Below are positions 1 to 6,203 of a stretch of 21,295 nt of DNA, in pieces. Source of the DNA: Acidobacteriota bacterium. GTDB taxonomy: Bacteria; Acidobacteriota; Terriglobia; Terriglobales; Acidobacteriaceae. Where the stretch lies: contig JAJYSL010000057.1 of the NCBI GenBank assembly GCA_021793595.1, forward strand, positions 1 to 21,295, in the 5' to 3' direction. The stretch's first letter is position 1, and each line of letters starts with the position of its first letter. The notes under the pieces were generated by a model. It had not been told where the DNA came from, made no database searches, and saw nothing but the letters and a program-made list of their open reading frames with translations. The position numbers were made by a program, and so were the translations under genes.

Positions 1-71
1 AACGACTTCCCTTCCCATTTCCGCGCATCCCCCCGTACACTTCCCAACCTAATATTAGGAGGACTCGTTGC

Positions 72-350
72 ATGGTCTTCGATCACATCCTGTGGATGTT
101 CGTCTGTCTACGCCTGCTGGGCAGCGAGCCTGTGAACCCGTCTCCTGGCATGACGTTGTTCGCGTATGCGGCAGAGTTGGAAATTCAATATTGCCGGCTC
201 CGCAGTTCCACAGGCGCAGCGAGCAGTCTCCAGGCTCGCGAACTTACTCGCAAAGTTATCGGCATCCTCGGACTACCGGAAGCTGCCGAACCCTTGCCAC
301 CCAGCTTGTTGCCGTTGCTGTTGCGTGATGCGGCAGATCGTCTCAACACT
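72..350 (+). repeat. Left member of diverged direct repeat
   Basis: This stretch aligns without gaps to 21020-21295 in the same orientation at roughly 80% nucleotide identity, judged by eye. Resemblance continues about 30 bases upstream (CCCAACC, then an A/T-rich stretch and GGAGGA before the start). The divergence indicates an old duplication, not a fresh target duplication. Confidence 0.85.
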
Positions 351-353
351 TGA
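72..353 (+). CDS. Orphan 93-aa protein, left copy of a flanking pair
   Basis: I do not recognise this family. The protein is small and leucine-rich, with an N-terminal segment MVFDHILWMF, a central MTLFAYAAELE helix and a C-terminal proline/leucine stretch ending in RDAADRLNT. There is no signal peptide, clear membrane segment or metal motif. The start is supported by AGGAGG at 57-62 before the ATG. It is real rather than a chance frame: a second copy at the right edge (21020 onward) keeps the frame, the start and about 76 of the first 92 residues, and many of the nucleotide differences are silent. The upstream 25-30 bases are also similar in both copies. It lies just before a recombinase remnant, so it may belong to an integrating element, which is inference. 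Confidence 0.7.
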   Translation: MVFDHILWMFVCLRLLGSEPVNPSPGMTLFAYAAELEIQYCRLRSSTGAASSLQARELTRKVIGILGLPEAAEPLPPSLLPLLLRDAADRLNT

Positions 354-450
354 CTCCATCCCAACAAATTCCATTTCTATGGGCGGCACCAAGCTGCCCG
401 TCTTCCACTACCACCGAACTCTTCACCCCATTTCCCAGGAGGAAATTTCC

Positions 451-959
451 CATGACCGATACCCAACTTGTTCGTGCAGGGCAAGGACAAATCGCGTCAA
501 CTGGTCGCGCCTAAGAGTGTGGGAGATTATTTAGAGCGCATCCGTGCCATCTCCAAAGCCACGGAACCGGACGACAGAGTATTTACCAACATCACCGGCA
601 AGCCCGCAAAGACGCTCTACAGCAGCCTGATTGCCGATCTTTTGAAGGAAGCGAATTTGCGCGAAGGAACGCAAGGCGTTCCGCGCTCCACCTATTGCTT
701 CCGGCACACCTATGCCACGCTCCGCTTGCAGGAAGGCGTGGACGTATATTTTCTGGCCGAGCAGATGGGAACTTCCGTCCACATGATTGAAAGCCACTAT
801 GGGCATGTGAACACCATCAAGCACGCCAACCGCGTGTTGCAGGGGATGGCGGGATGGGAACTGCCGCACCCGGAACTGGACGTTACCAGGGCCAAAGCGT
901 CAAAAGCGGCAGAGACGCATGACAAAGGCAAAAGAGGTCAGCGCCACAGGTCGCGCTGA
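451..959 (+). pseudogene. Tyrosine recombinase remnant, catalytic C-terminus only
   Basis: A good ribosome binding site (AGGAGG, 437-442) precedes an ATG at 451, but that frame encodes only 20 residues and stops at 511-513. In another frame, from a TTG at 468, 163 residues resemble the C-terminal half of phage-type integrases. They include a beta-hairpin lysine region (QGKDKSRQL), the motif YCFRHTYAT, where the usual first His of HxxR is Tyr, and IESHYGHV with the probable nucleophile Tyr. The N-terminal core-binding domain and the first catalytic Arg are absent. The simplest reading is that an internal deletion fused the first few codons to the catalytic tail out of frame. It should be inactive. 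The last 30 or so residues are basic and low in information. Confidence 0.75.
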
Positions 960-1180
960 CCCTGAATCTCCCGAAGCCGTCTTTGGCCGGAGCCGTGTGT
1001 GGCGGAGGCTGGCGTAGGGAGTTCGATACTCAAATTCATCTCTTCCGATATTGGTTCTGATTTGCCGCTGCCCCGCCGGGGCGTTCTTAGCGGCAAATCT
1101 TCGCGCACGAGCCGCCGCTGGCGGCTGTCCTTAGTGCGCTTTGTGTGGTTCCTGCCTGTTCCCCGGCACATTGCTTCACG
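960..1180. other. Non-coding spacer with nested inverted repeats
   Basis: No convincing gene is seen between the recombinase remnant and higA. The first perfect arms are GATTTGCCGCT (1059-1069) and AGCGGCAAATC (1089-1099), with an inner GCCCC/GGGGC pair at 1070-1074 and 1078-1082. A second stem pairs AGCCGCC (1110-1116) with GGCGGCT (1120-1126) and is enclosed by GCGCAC (1103-1108) and GTGCGC (1134-1139). The hairpins lie between two convergent genes, so a bidirectional terminator is possible, but no uridine tract follows. A recombination site beside the recombinase remnant is an alternative. Confidence 0.6.
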
Positions 1181-1480
1181 CTAATGCGTAACAGCCAATA
1201 CGGAAACACGCGGCACACGGATTTGATTCTCGCGCTTGCGTGTTTGGGCAATATCGTAAGAAGACTGCATACGCATCAGCGTGTCCATCTTTACTCCAAA
1301 GGCTTTTTCGATGCGGAGCGCCATATCCCCGGATAGGTCGGCCTTGCCATTGAGCAGACTGGACAATGTAGGCCGCGAGACGCGCAACGCTTGTGCCGCC
1401 GCCGTGACCGTCAAGCCTGCGGCCTCGATAATCTCCGTCCGAATGAAATCTCCGGGGTGGGGCGGATTCTTCATAGGCAT
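1181..1480 (-). CDS. higA: HigA-family antitoxin (XRE-type HTH)
   Basis: The 99-residue protein starts PMKNPPHPGDFIRTEIIE, the usual opening of HigA antitoxins. A helix-turn-helix follows (LTVTAAAQALRVSRPTLSSL), then NGKADLSGDMALRIEKAFGV. In this family the protein binds and neutralises a RelE-fold toxin and represses its own operon. It lies 19 bp downstream of the toxin gene on the same strand, the toxin-first order typical of higBA. AAAGGAGA upstream (complement of 1488-1495) supports the ATG at 1480. The frame is intact although its neighbours are decayed. Confidence 0.9.
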   Translation of the reverse strand: MPMKNPPHPGDFIRTEIIEAAGLTVTAAAQALRVSRPTLSSLLNGKADLSGDMALRIEKAFGVKMDTLMRMQSSYDIAQTRKRENQIRVPRVSVLAVTH

Positions 1481-1499
1481 GGTCTCTTCTCCTTTGAAC

Positions 1500-1799
1500 C
1501 TAGTGGTAGTCCTCTAAATCCATGTCGTAAATCTCGCGTTCGGCTGTGTCGATACGAAAGGTCAACCGCCGATTGGCCGTAACGCTCAGGCTCCATGTGC
1601 CCTTGCGGTCGCCGGTCAGAGTATGCACTTTCCATGATGGCAACGCCCGCAATTCTTCCGGGTCTTCCATGTCATCCAGAAAGGCAAGCATCTTGCGGAG
1701 CTTGTCTACCGTATCGGGCGGAACGCCTTTGGCGGCGTCGTCCGCATAGAGCTTCTTCAAACCCTTATGGATGAAGTTGCGTATCCTCACCTGAATCAC
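1500..1799 (-). CDS. higB: HigB-family toxin (RelE-like mRNA interferase)
   Basis: The 99-residue protein has the RelE/HigB layout: an N-terminal strand (IQVRIRNFIHKGLKKLY), a helical middle (TVDKLRKMLAFLDDMEDPEEL), then the beta-sheet core WKVHTLTGDRKGTWSLSVTA followed by NRRLTFRI and a C-terminal DMDLEDYH. The family usually cleaves mRNA in the ribosomal A site until it is bound by HigA. I place the start at the GTG at 1799, because homologues begin near this IQVRIR segment; an open frame upstream to 1877 adds 26 residues of unlikely protein. The antitoxin gene follows after 19 bp. The pair probably serves as a stability module for the element or as a stress toxin. Confidence 0.88.
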   Translation of the reverse strand: MIQVRIRNFIHKGLKKLYADDAAKGVPPDTVDKLRKMLAFLDDMEDPEELRALPSWKVHTLTGDRKGTWSLSVTANRRLTFRIDTAEREIYDMDLEDYH

Positions 1800-1989
1800 T
1801 GTAGCCTGTAGCCTAACACTTGTCAATCCATGTCCATGCTTTGTCGGGAAGGATGCCGTGCCCTTCCCGCGCTGCAACCGCCCATAGTACCGGGCGTTTT
1901 CCGCTTCCCATCCATGCGGTGCCGTTCCCTCCCCGCAACGCCCCTCCCTAAAACCATGCGGAAGTAGAACGAAATTTCTTCTTTTATCA
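1800..1989. other. Upstream region of higBA
   Basis: No gene is supported here. It must hold the higBA promoter on the minus strand and probably the HigA operator, but I cannot identify a convincing palindrome or -35/-10 pair. It contains two similar CCATGCGG words (1911-1918 and 1954-1961), whose significance is unclear. Confidence 0.35.
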
Positions 1990-2164
1990 AGTGCCCCCCT
2001 TCATGCGGCTTTATGACAGAGCCGGTCGGAACCCGTCAAGGGTGTTCGCTGACGCTCCATAAACGGGCTTGAGTACGCCCGCCCTTGACCGAACCCGCCT
2101 CGCCTCTGCCCGCCCCGCAAGACATGAAGGGGGGCACTCAACAAAAGAAATTTGGTTGAGTGCC
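1990..2164 (+). other. Structured non-coding element with alternative hairpins
   Basis: A perfect 16-bp stem joins AGTGCCCCCCTTCATG (1990-2005) to CATGAAGGGGGGCACT (2123-2138). Two shorter stems nest inside it in the correct order: CAGAG/CTCTG (2017-2021 with 2104-2108) and GTCAAGGG/CCCTTGAC (2035-2042 with 2082-2089). The distal arm overlaps GGCACTCAAC (2133-2142), which can instead pair perfectly with GTTGAGTGCC (2155-2164). The two pairings exclude each other, as in an attenuator or other switch RNA. It lies about 60 bp before the remains of ardC. A small mobile palindromic element is the main alternative. Confidence 0.5.
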
Positions 2165-2226
2165 AGAGGCGAAATGCCCTCCTTCAGAATCTCGCCCCAC
2201 GCGGGCAGCACAGGAGAGCAAACGTC

Positions 2227-2444
2227 ATGGCACAGCGCAACCATCGCAATGAAGCCAGCAGGCCCAGCATCTACCAGACCGTACCGACCGCATTCTTTCC
2301 AGCCTCAAGGCTGGCGTGATTCCGTGAGAGAAGCCGTGGAAGTCGCCACGCTTCACAGGTGGGCCATTCGCGCGCAACTTCTACATCGGCAAACCCTACC
2401 GGGGTATCAATGTTCTGTTGCTTTCAAGCAGGCGCAGGCATTGA
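2227..2444 (+). pseudogene. ardC: ardC-like antirestriction gene, dead 5' fragment
   Basis: From the ATG at 2227, with GGAG at 2213-2216, the first 19 residues (MAQRNHRNEASRPSIYQTV) match the start of ArdC-type proteins. The frame is then lost by what looks like a one-base deletion near 2281-2286. The homology resumes at 2286 as DRILSSLKAGVIP, meets a TGA at 2325-2327 where the family has Trp, and continues EKPWKSPRFTGGPFARNFY and then IGKPYRGINVLLL before ending at 2444. This is the N-terminal single-strand-DNA-binding part (DUF1738). The metalloprotease-like C-terminal half is missing. ArdC proteins protect incoming plasmid or conjugative-element DNA from restriction, so the remnant points to a decayed conjugative element. 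Confidence 0.85.
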
Positions 2445-2502
2445 AAGGTATCCATCGAAGATAGCAAATTGTTTATTGTTTCGGAGCAGCTAAGCCATTC
2501 CT

Positions 2503-3129
2503 CTAGTCGCTTGGAATGAGATGCTTCACGACGTTTCCTTCCGCGTCAAGAAAATCCAGGCTTGCAGTTCCATCCGCAGCGACCTGCATCACGATTCGCT
2601 TTCTGCCGTTAGCATCCGCCAATGAGACAACCGCAGCGTCATTCTTCCCGCGCCCCACCCAGACTCTGCGGTTCCTCGCATGGTTCTTAGGGTCGTTTAT
2701 CGCTAGGCCCACAATCTGGTTCTCCTCGTCCTGAACGCCAGCAAGCTGAACCAACTGCTGACTTTCGCCATATGGATCGAACGAAAGGCTGGCACCTGAA
2801 TTTATGACCTCTCCTTTTCCATTGCGGTGGCCGCCAAAGATCAAGCCGCCGTTCTCCGATCCTTCGTCGTTGTAGAAGAGCATCCCCGCCTCTGGCCGAT
2901 CAACCTTCGGGAACTCCTTGCCCTTGACAATTATTCCGGGCATCTGGTCATGATCGGAGATCACCATGCGCAAGGTCCCGTCCGGCTCGACGACATTGAT
3001 GCGGTGAACCGTCATCTCATCGAAGGCTTCGTTACGATGAGACTTGGCAGCCATCAGCAACACAACGGCAAATATGGTGCTCAAAACAGTGGAGTAGGCA
3101 ATCAAAAACTTTTGGACAGATGGCTTCAT
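2503..3129 (-). CDS. Membrane-anchored hypothetical protein
   Basis: No named function is recognised. The start is the ATG at 3129 (MKPSVQKFLIAYSTVLS), because GGAGG lies just upstream; the longer open frame from 3189 lacks a comparable site. Of 208 residues, roughly 8-29 form one hydrophobic segment that could be a signal anchor or uncleaved signal. The remaining domain is predicted extracytoplasmic and rich in Asp/Gly beta motifs. Successive units have the form hydrophobic-DxxGxxR (VEPDGTLRMVISD, LADANGRKRIVMQV, DGTASLDFLDAEG). The gene is divergent from the nuclease-like gene at 3231, with about 100 bp between starts for both promoters. Confidence 0.75.
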   Translation of the reverse strand: MKPSVQKFLIAYSTVLSTIFAVVLLMAAKSHRNEAFDEMTVHRINVVEPDGTLRMVISDHDQMPGIIVKGKEFPKVDRPEAGMLFYNDEGSENGGLIFGGHRNGKGEVINSGASLSFDPYGESQQLVQLAGVQDEENQIVGLAINDPKNHARNRRVWVGRGKNDAAVVSLADANGRKRIVMQVAADGTASLDFLDAEGNVVKHLIPSD

Positions 3130-3230
3130 GAAAGACCTCCGTACAGTACTACGTATTTTGAAAAGCAAGAGTTCAGTGGGCATTCTCATGCATGATAATG
3201 TCCTTTATCAGTTGTATGGGGAGCAGGGAA

Positions 3231-3656
3231 ATGGCCATCCATCACAGTCAGATTCGCGAAGTCATCAATCGGAATATCGTGATCAGTCTTGCTCTCGATC
3301 AAGGCTTCAACGCTTTTCTGCCCGTCTATGACGGTGGCGTGGACTTCATTCTCTACCGCGAGAGCGACCGGGAACTGCGCAAGGTGCAGCTCAAGAGCCG
3401 CTGGACGATTGATCAGAAGTACATGAACCGAGAAATCTGGGTGGCGTTTCCGATTGCCGATGATTGGTATCTGATGCCGCACGACGAGATGTATAAGGCC
3501 GGCGTAGCCGATGGCATCACCGAAACTGCATCCTGGAAGAAGGGTAGTTACTCGCGACCAAGGCTCTCGGCAGCCTCGATCAGCCAGTGTGCGCCGTACA
3601 AATTCGCGCGGATTGCGGAAGTAGCCGCCAAAGCAGCGGATGAGGAAACCGAATGA
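3231..3656 (+). CDS. PD-(D/E)XK-like protein coupled to a recombinase
   Basis: The 141-residue protein resembles small PD-(D/E)XK nuclease folds. An N-terminal helix (SQIREVINRNIVISLALDQG) is followed by GGVDFILYR with a candidate metal-binding Asp38, then RKVQLKSRW, where Gln53-Leu-Lys55 takes the place of the usual E-x-K. A later strand-rich part reads REIWVAFPIADDWYLMP. The ATG at 3231 follows a purine-rich GGGAGCAGGGAA; an upstream ATG in frame at 3192 is less likely. The stop overlaps the recombinase start in an ATGA (3653-3656), so the two are translationally coupled and probably cooperate in processing DNA. Nuclease activity is inferred from the motif pattern only. Confidence 0.65.
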   Translation: MAIHHSQIREVINRNIVISLALDQGFNAFLPVYDGGVDFILYRESDRELRKVQLKSRWTIDQKYMNREIWVAFPIADDWYLMPHDEMYKAGVADGITETASWKKGSYSRPRLSAASISQCAPYKFARIAEVAAKAADEETE

Positions 3657-4612
3657 ACGATCTGGTTGTCTCGACTGCCACCTTCCCCGTACCTGCCTTG
3701 GTCGCCGCAACCGGTGACCGCGCCAGCGTGCGCTTTCTCGAGTTCTTCGCCGCGCAGATCCGTAACCCGCACACCCGGCGGGCCTACGCGCGGGCGGTGC
3801 GCGAGTTTCTGGCATGGTGTGAGAGCGTAGGCGTCACTTCCCTGCCCGATGTTCAGCCGCTGCATGTGGCGAGTTGGATCGAGCTTGAAGGACGCCAGGT
3901 CTCCGCTCCCAGCGTCAAGCAGCGGCTCGCGGCTCTGCGGCACCTGTTTGATTGGCTGGTCACCGGCCAGGTTGTGCCCATCAATCCCGCCGCTTCGGTG
4001 CGCGGTCCGCGCCACATCGTCCGATCGGGAAAGACGGCAGTACTGGAGCCGGCAGAAGCGCGCCGGCTACTCGACAGCATCGACGCCGCGACGCCGGCAG
4101 GACTGCGCGATCGCGCTCTCATCTCGCTCATGGTTTATAGCTTCGCCAGGATCGGCGCCGCCCTCAGCATGAAAGTAGAAGACGTGTTCACACAGAAGCG
4201 TCGCCTATGGGTGAGGCTGCACGAGAAAGGCGGCAAAGACCATGCCATGCCCTGTCATCACAATCTTGAACAGGCCCTGGCCGCCTACATCGATGGCGCA
4301 GGCCTGGCCGCCGATCCAAGGGCGCCGTTGTTCCGCACCATCGGCCGGGGTACTGGCGAGCTCACCCACACTTCCCTGCCCCAGGCTAATGCCCATGCGA
4401 TGATTCGCCGGCGTGCCGCGGCGGCCGGCATCGAAACGAAGATCGGCAACCACAGCTTCCGGGCCACCGGCATAACCGCATATCTGAAGAACGGCGGCAC
4501 GCTGGAGAAGGCCGCGTCCATGGCCAACCATGCTTCTACGCGCACGACGCAACTCTACGACCGCCGGCGCGACGAGATGTCGCTCGACGAGGTTGAGCGG
4601 ATTTTGATTTAA
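3653..4612 (+). CDS. Tyrosine recombinase / XerC-XerD-like integrase
   Basis: This is a full-length 319-residue tyrosine recombinase. An N-terminal SAM-like core-binding domain covers about residues 23-115 (RNPHTRRAYARAVREFLAWC). All catalytic positions are present in the C-terminal domain: Arg166 in SFARIGAALSM, Lys192 or Lys195 in HEKGGKDHA, His267 and Arg270 in NHSFRATG, His293 in ANHAST, and the nucleophile Tyr302 in TTQLYDRR. Length and spacing are normal for solitary XerD-like integrases. It is expressed with the PD-(D/E)XK-like gene through an ATGA overlap. It could be the integrase of an element now decayed around it, or a stand-alone recombinase. No attachment site could be identified. 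Confidence 0.92.
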   Translation: MNDLVVSTATFPVPALVAATGDRASVRFLEFFAAQIRNPHTRRAYARAVREFLAWCESVGVTSLPDVQPLHVASWIELEGRQVSAPSVKQRLAALRHLFDWLVTGQVVPINPAASVRGPRHIVRSGKTAVLEPAEARRLLDSIDAATPAGLRDRALISLMVYSFARIGAALSMKVEDVFTQKRRLWVRLHEKGGKDHAMPCHHNLEQALAAYIDGAGLAADPRAPLFRTIGRGTGELTHTSLPQANAHAMIRRRAAAAGIETKIGNHSFRATGITAYLKNGGTLEKAASMANHASTRTTQLYDRRRDEMSLDEVERILI

Positions 4613-4765
4613 GTATGAGAACAGAGATGTACCGCTCTACCGGAGCCAATTCCTGGGTGCTTCCGGAAACAGGTCCGGCCGAAACAACTGCACACGGCAC
4701 TTTATTACGGGCACCCGGGCATTCCCGCTGCGAATGGCACTACTATACGAAGGAGAGAATGAATC

Positions 4766-5017
4766 ATGGCCGCGAATGAACTTGAAAACCTCCTGCACCT
4801 TCTTCAAGATGTCATCGCGCCAGACCTGCGCGAGCTGAATGTGCGTCTCGCTGCGCTGGAAAAACAAAATCACACAAGATACAAATCGCTCGAAAAGAAG
4901 ACCGAAACGCAGTACAACGTGCTGCGCGACCAGTCCAGCTCACTCCGCGATCAACAGGATTCCAATTTCAAGGCCCTCGTAGCTGCCCTCGTAGAATCGC
5001 CGCAAAGGAAGATCTAG
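4766..5017 (+). CDS. Small coiled-coil protein
   Basis: An 83-residue protein of unknown function. Residues about 5-70 are nearly all helix-forming with heptad-like hydrophobic spacing (LENLLHLLQDVIAPDLRELN, RLAALEKQN), then a Gln/Asp/Lys-rich segment. It has no Cys motif or membrane segment. AGGAG at 4751-4755 supports the ATG at 4766; an ATG at 4759 in another frame gives only six codons. It is 153 bp downstream of the recombinase, on the same strand. An oligomerising accessory or DNA-bridging role is conceivable but not shown. Confidence 0.6.
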   Translation: MAANELENLLHLLQDVIAPDLRELNVRLAALEKQNHTRYKSLEKKTETQYNVLRDQSSSLRDQQDSNFKALVAALVESPQRKI

Positions 5018-5057
5018 ACACTTACAAATTGATCGCCGCATTGACGGAGCATTTGGT

Positions 5058-5297
5058 TCAGGGATGACGCAGGGCGGCAATCAGCCGCACGAACCACCGG
5101 CACAGGAAAAATGAATAGGTAGCCGGTATGTTCTCGCATCCATCTCGGATATCAGATTCCTGCTGCATCTCTCGTAAGCGCCGCGCCTCTTCGCGCCGCT
5201 GGGTTTGCAGGCGTTCCCATTCAACCGTGCCGGGCTGCATACCTTCACCGAACTTCATCGGCCGCCGCACCCTGCCATCGTGTTTGACGGATTTCAT
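5058..5297 (-). CDS. Possible small basic/helical protein
   Basis: The 79-residue frame is protein-like in its first 47 residues: a basic MKSVKHDGRVRRPMKFGEG, then a charged helix VEWERLQTQRREEARRLREM. Codons in this part favour G or C in the third position. The last 25 residues (YSFFLCRWFVRLIAAL and flanks) differ in character. There is no convincing ribosome binding site, and the gene would run against its neighbours. It may be a frayed gene or a coincidental frame. Confidence 0.35.
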   Translation of the reverse strand: MKSVKHDGRVRRPMKFGEGMQPGTVEWERLQTQRREEARRLREMQQESDIRDGCENIPATYSFFLCRWFVRLIAALRHP

Positions 5298-5362
5298 GGG
5301 ACTGGCTTACGCGCTTTTGCGGGATGGACATTCGTCGTTTCTTCGCCTACCCTGAGGAGGCC

Positions 5363-5581
5363 ATGTTTCAGGTCTCAGATTCGGCCAGTCATCCCTTCGT
5401 CATCGCCTGCAAGGGCTGCCAGCGCCATATTCCGGCGCCCGTTGAAACGCTCCCTTCAACCTGGATTATTCACACCTGCCCGAAGTGTGGCGAGACGCGC
5501 CGGTATTTGCCGGGCGAGATATTTCAAGGTCGCGTGTCTTTCGATCTGCTGCGGAAGCCGGTCCGCTCCGTGGGATGGTGA
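5363..5581 (+). CDS. Small zinc-ribbon-like protein
   Basis: A 72-residue protein with two CxxC knuckles, CKGC and CPKC, separated by about 20 residues (RHIPAPVETLPSTWIIHT), which suggests a single structural zinc site. The tail LLRKPVRSVGW follows a strand-helix segment YLPGEIFQGRVSFD. I chose the ATG at 5363 because GAGG (5354-5357) lies five bases before it; an in-frame ATG at 5324 would add 13 residues but lacks a site. Its end overlaps the next small gene. The family is unknown to me. Confidence 0.6.
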   Translation: MFQVSDSASHPFVIACKGCQRHIPAPVETLPSTWIIHTCPKCGETRRYLPGEIFQGRVSFDLLRKPVRSVGW

Positions 5582-5796
5582 TTATGGGTGAAATGAAACG
5601 GGCGATCGCTTACGAGGAACAGGAACTGAGGAAGCAAGATAGATTCGCGTCCACGATCATCATCGCGTCGTCGATCATCGCGGCTGTCCGACTGGCGAGG
5701 GATGACATCAGCACACCGACTCCACGGCTGTTGAGCACGATTGCGAACAGCGTGAGTTTGGCCCGAATGATTCTGAAAAGAGTCTTGGAGCAGTGA
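5575..5796 (+). CDS. Small hypothetical protein
   Basis: A 73-residue protein of unknown function. A charged N-terminus (MKRAIAYEEQELRKQDRF) leads into a moderately hydrophobic helix (ASTIIIASSIIAAVRLARDD), then a Ser/Thr/Pro linker and a C-terminal helix (VSLARMILKRVLEQ). The hydrophobic helix might sit on a membrane but contains an Arg. The ATG at 5575 overlaps the stop of the zinc-ribbon gene (5579-5581), so coupling is likely; in-frame ATGs at 5584 and 5593 are alternatives. Confidence 0.5.
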   Translation: MVIMGEMKRAIAYEEQELRKQDRFASTIIIASSIIAAVRLARDDISTPTPRLLSTIANSVSLARMILKRVLEQ

Positions 5797-5823
5797 TTAA
5801 CGGGGGGTACGATTGGACAACTT

Positions 5824-6066
5824 ATGTGCGGACGCTACGTAAGACGCTCAGATAAGCAGAGAATTGTGGACTACTTCCACACAGGCGCGACTGTCTTCGA
5901 CCTTCCGCCGTCGTACAACATTGCTCCAACTACATTCCAGCCCGTCATTCGTCTGGATCGTGACACCGGTGAGCGTGAGATCGCAATGATGCGGTGGGGA
6001 CTGATCCCTTCCTGGTGCAAGGATGTCACCGTCGATGCGAACATCCTCACTTTAGGAACTGGTTGA
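5824..6066 (+). pseudogene. SRAP-family (YedK/HMCES-like) gene truncated by an insertion sequence
   Basis: The frame opens with MCGRY, in which Cys2 is the catalytic residue that forms a DNA-protein crosslink with abasic sites in single-stranded DNA. It continues through SYNIAPTTFQPVIR, with the conserved Asn, and MMRWGLIPSWCKD, all SRAP hallmarks. Native sequence ends at about 6053; the last few residues and the stop at 6064-6066 are supplied by the insertion sequence. A complete protein is usually over 200 residues, so the half that carries the catalytic Glu and His is missing, and the product should be inactive. No continuation of the gene is found on the other side of the element. Confidence 0.9.
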
Positions 6067-6069
6067 AAT
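6055..6069 (+). repeat. Left terminal inverted repeat of the IS5-like element
   Basis: GGAACTGGTTGAAAT pairs with the complement of 7341-7355 at 13 of 15 positions. The preceding TTTA belongs to the interrupted SRAP gene. Confidence 0.8.
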
Positions 6070-6203
6070 TCGGCTGATTGCGGCGTCGTTTCTGGTGATT
6101 TTCATTTCTTCCCGTTTGAAATCTGTTTGAAGTGCGGTTCTGGCCGGTGTTTATAGGGGTTTGAGAGCCTCAGGAAATCATCCCCGGGGCTTGCAAGGGT
6201 GGT

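Noticed and set aside
2069..2464. 131-residue plus-strand frame read as one gene
   Set aside because: It runs through the structured element and out of frame with most of the ardC homology, which is better explained as a pseudogene.
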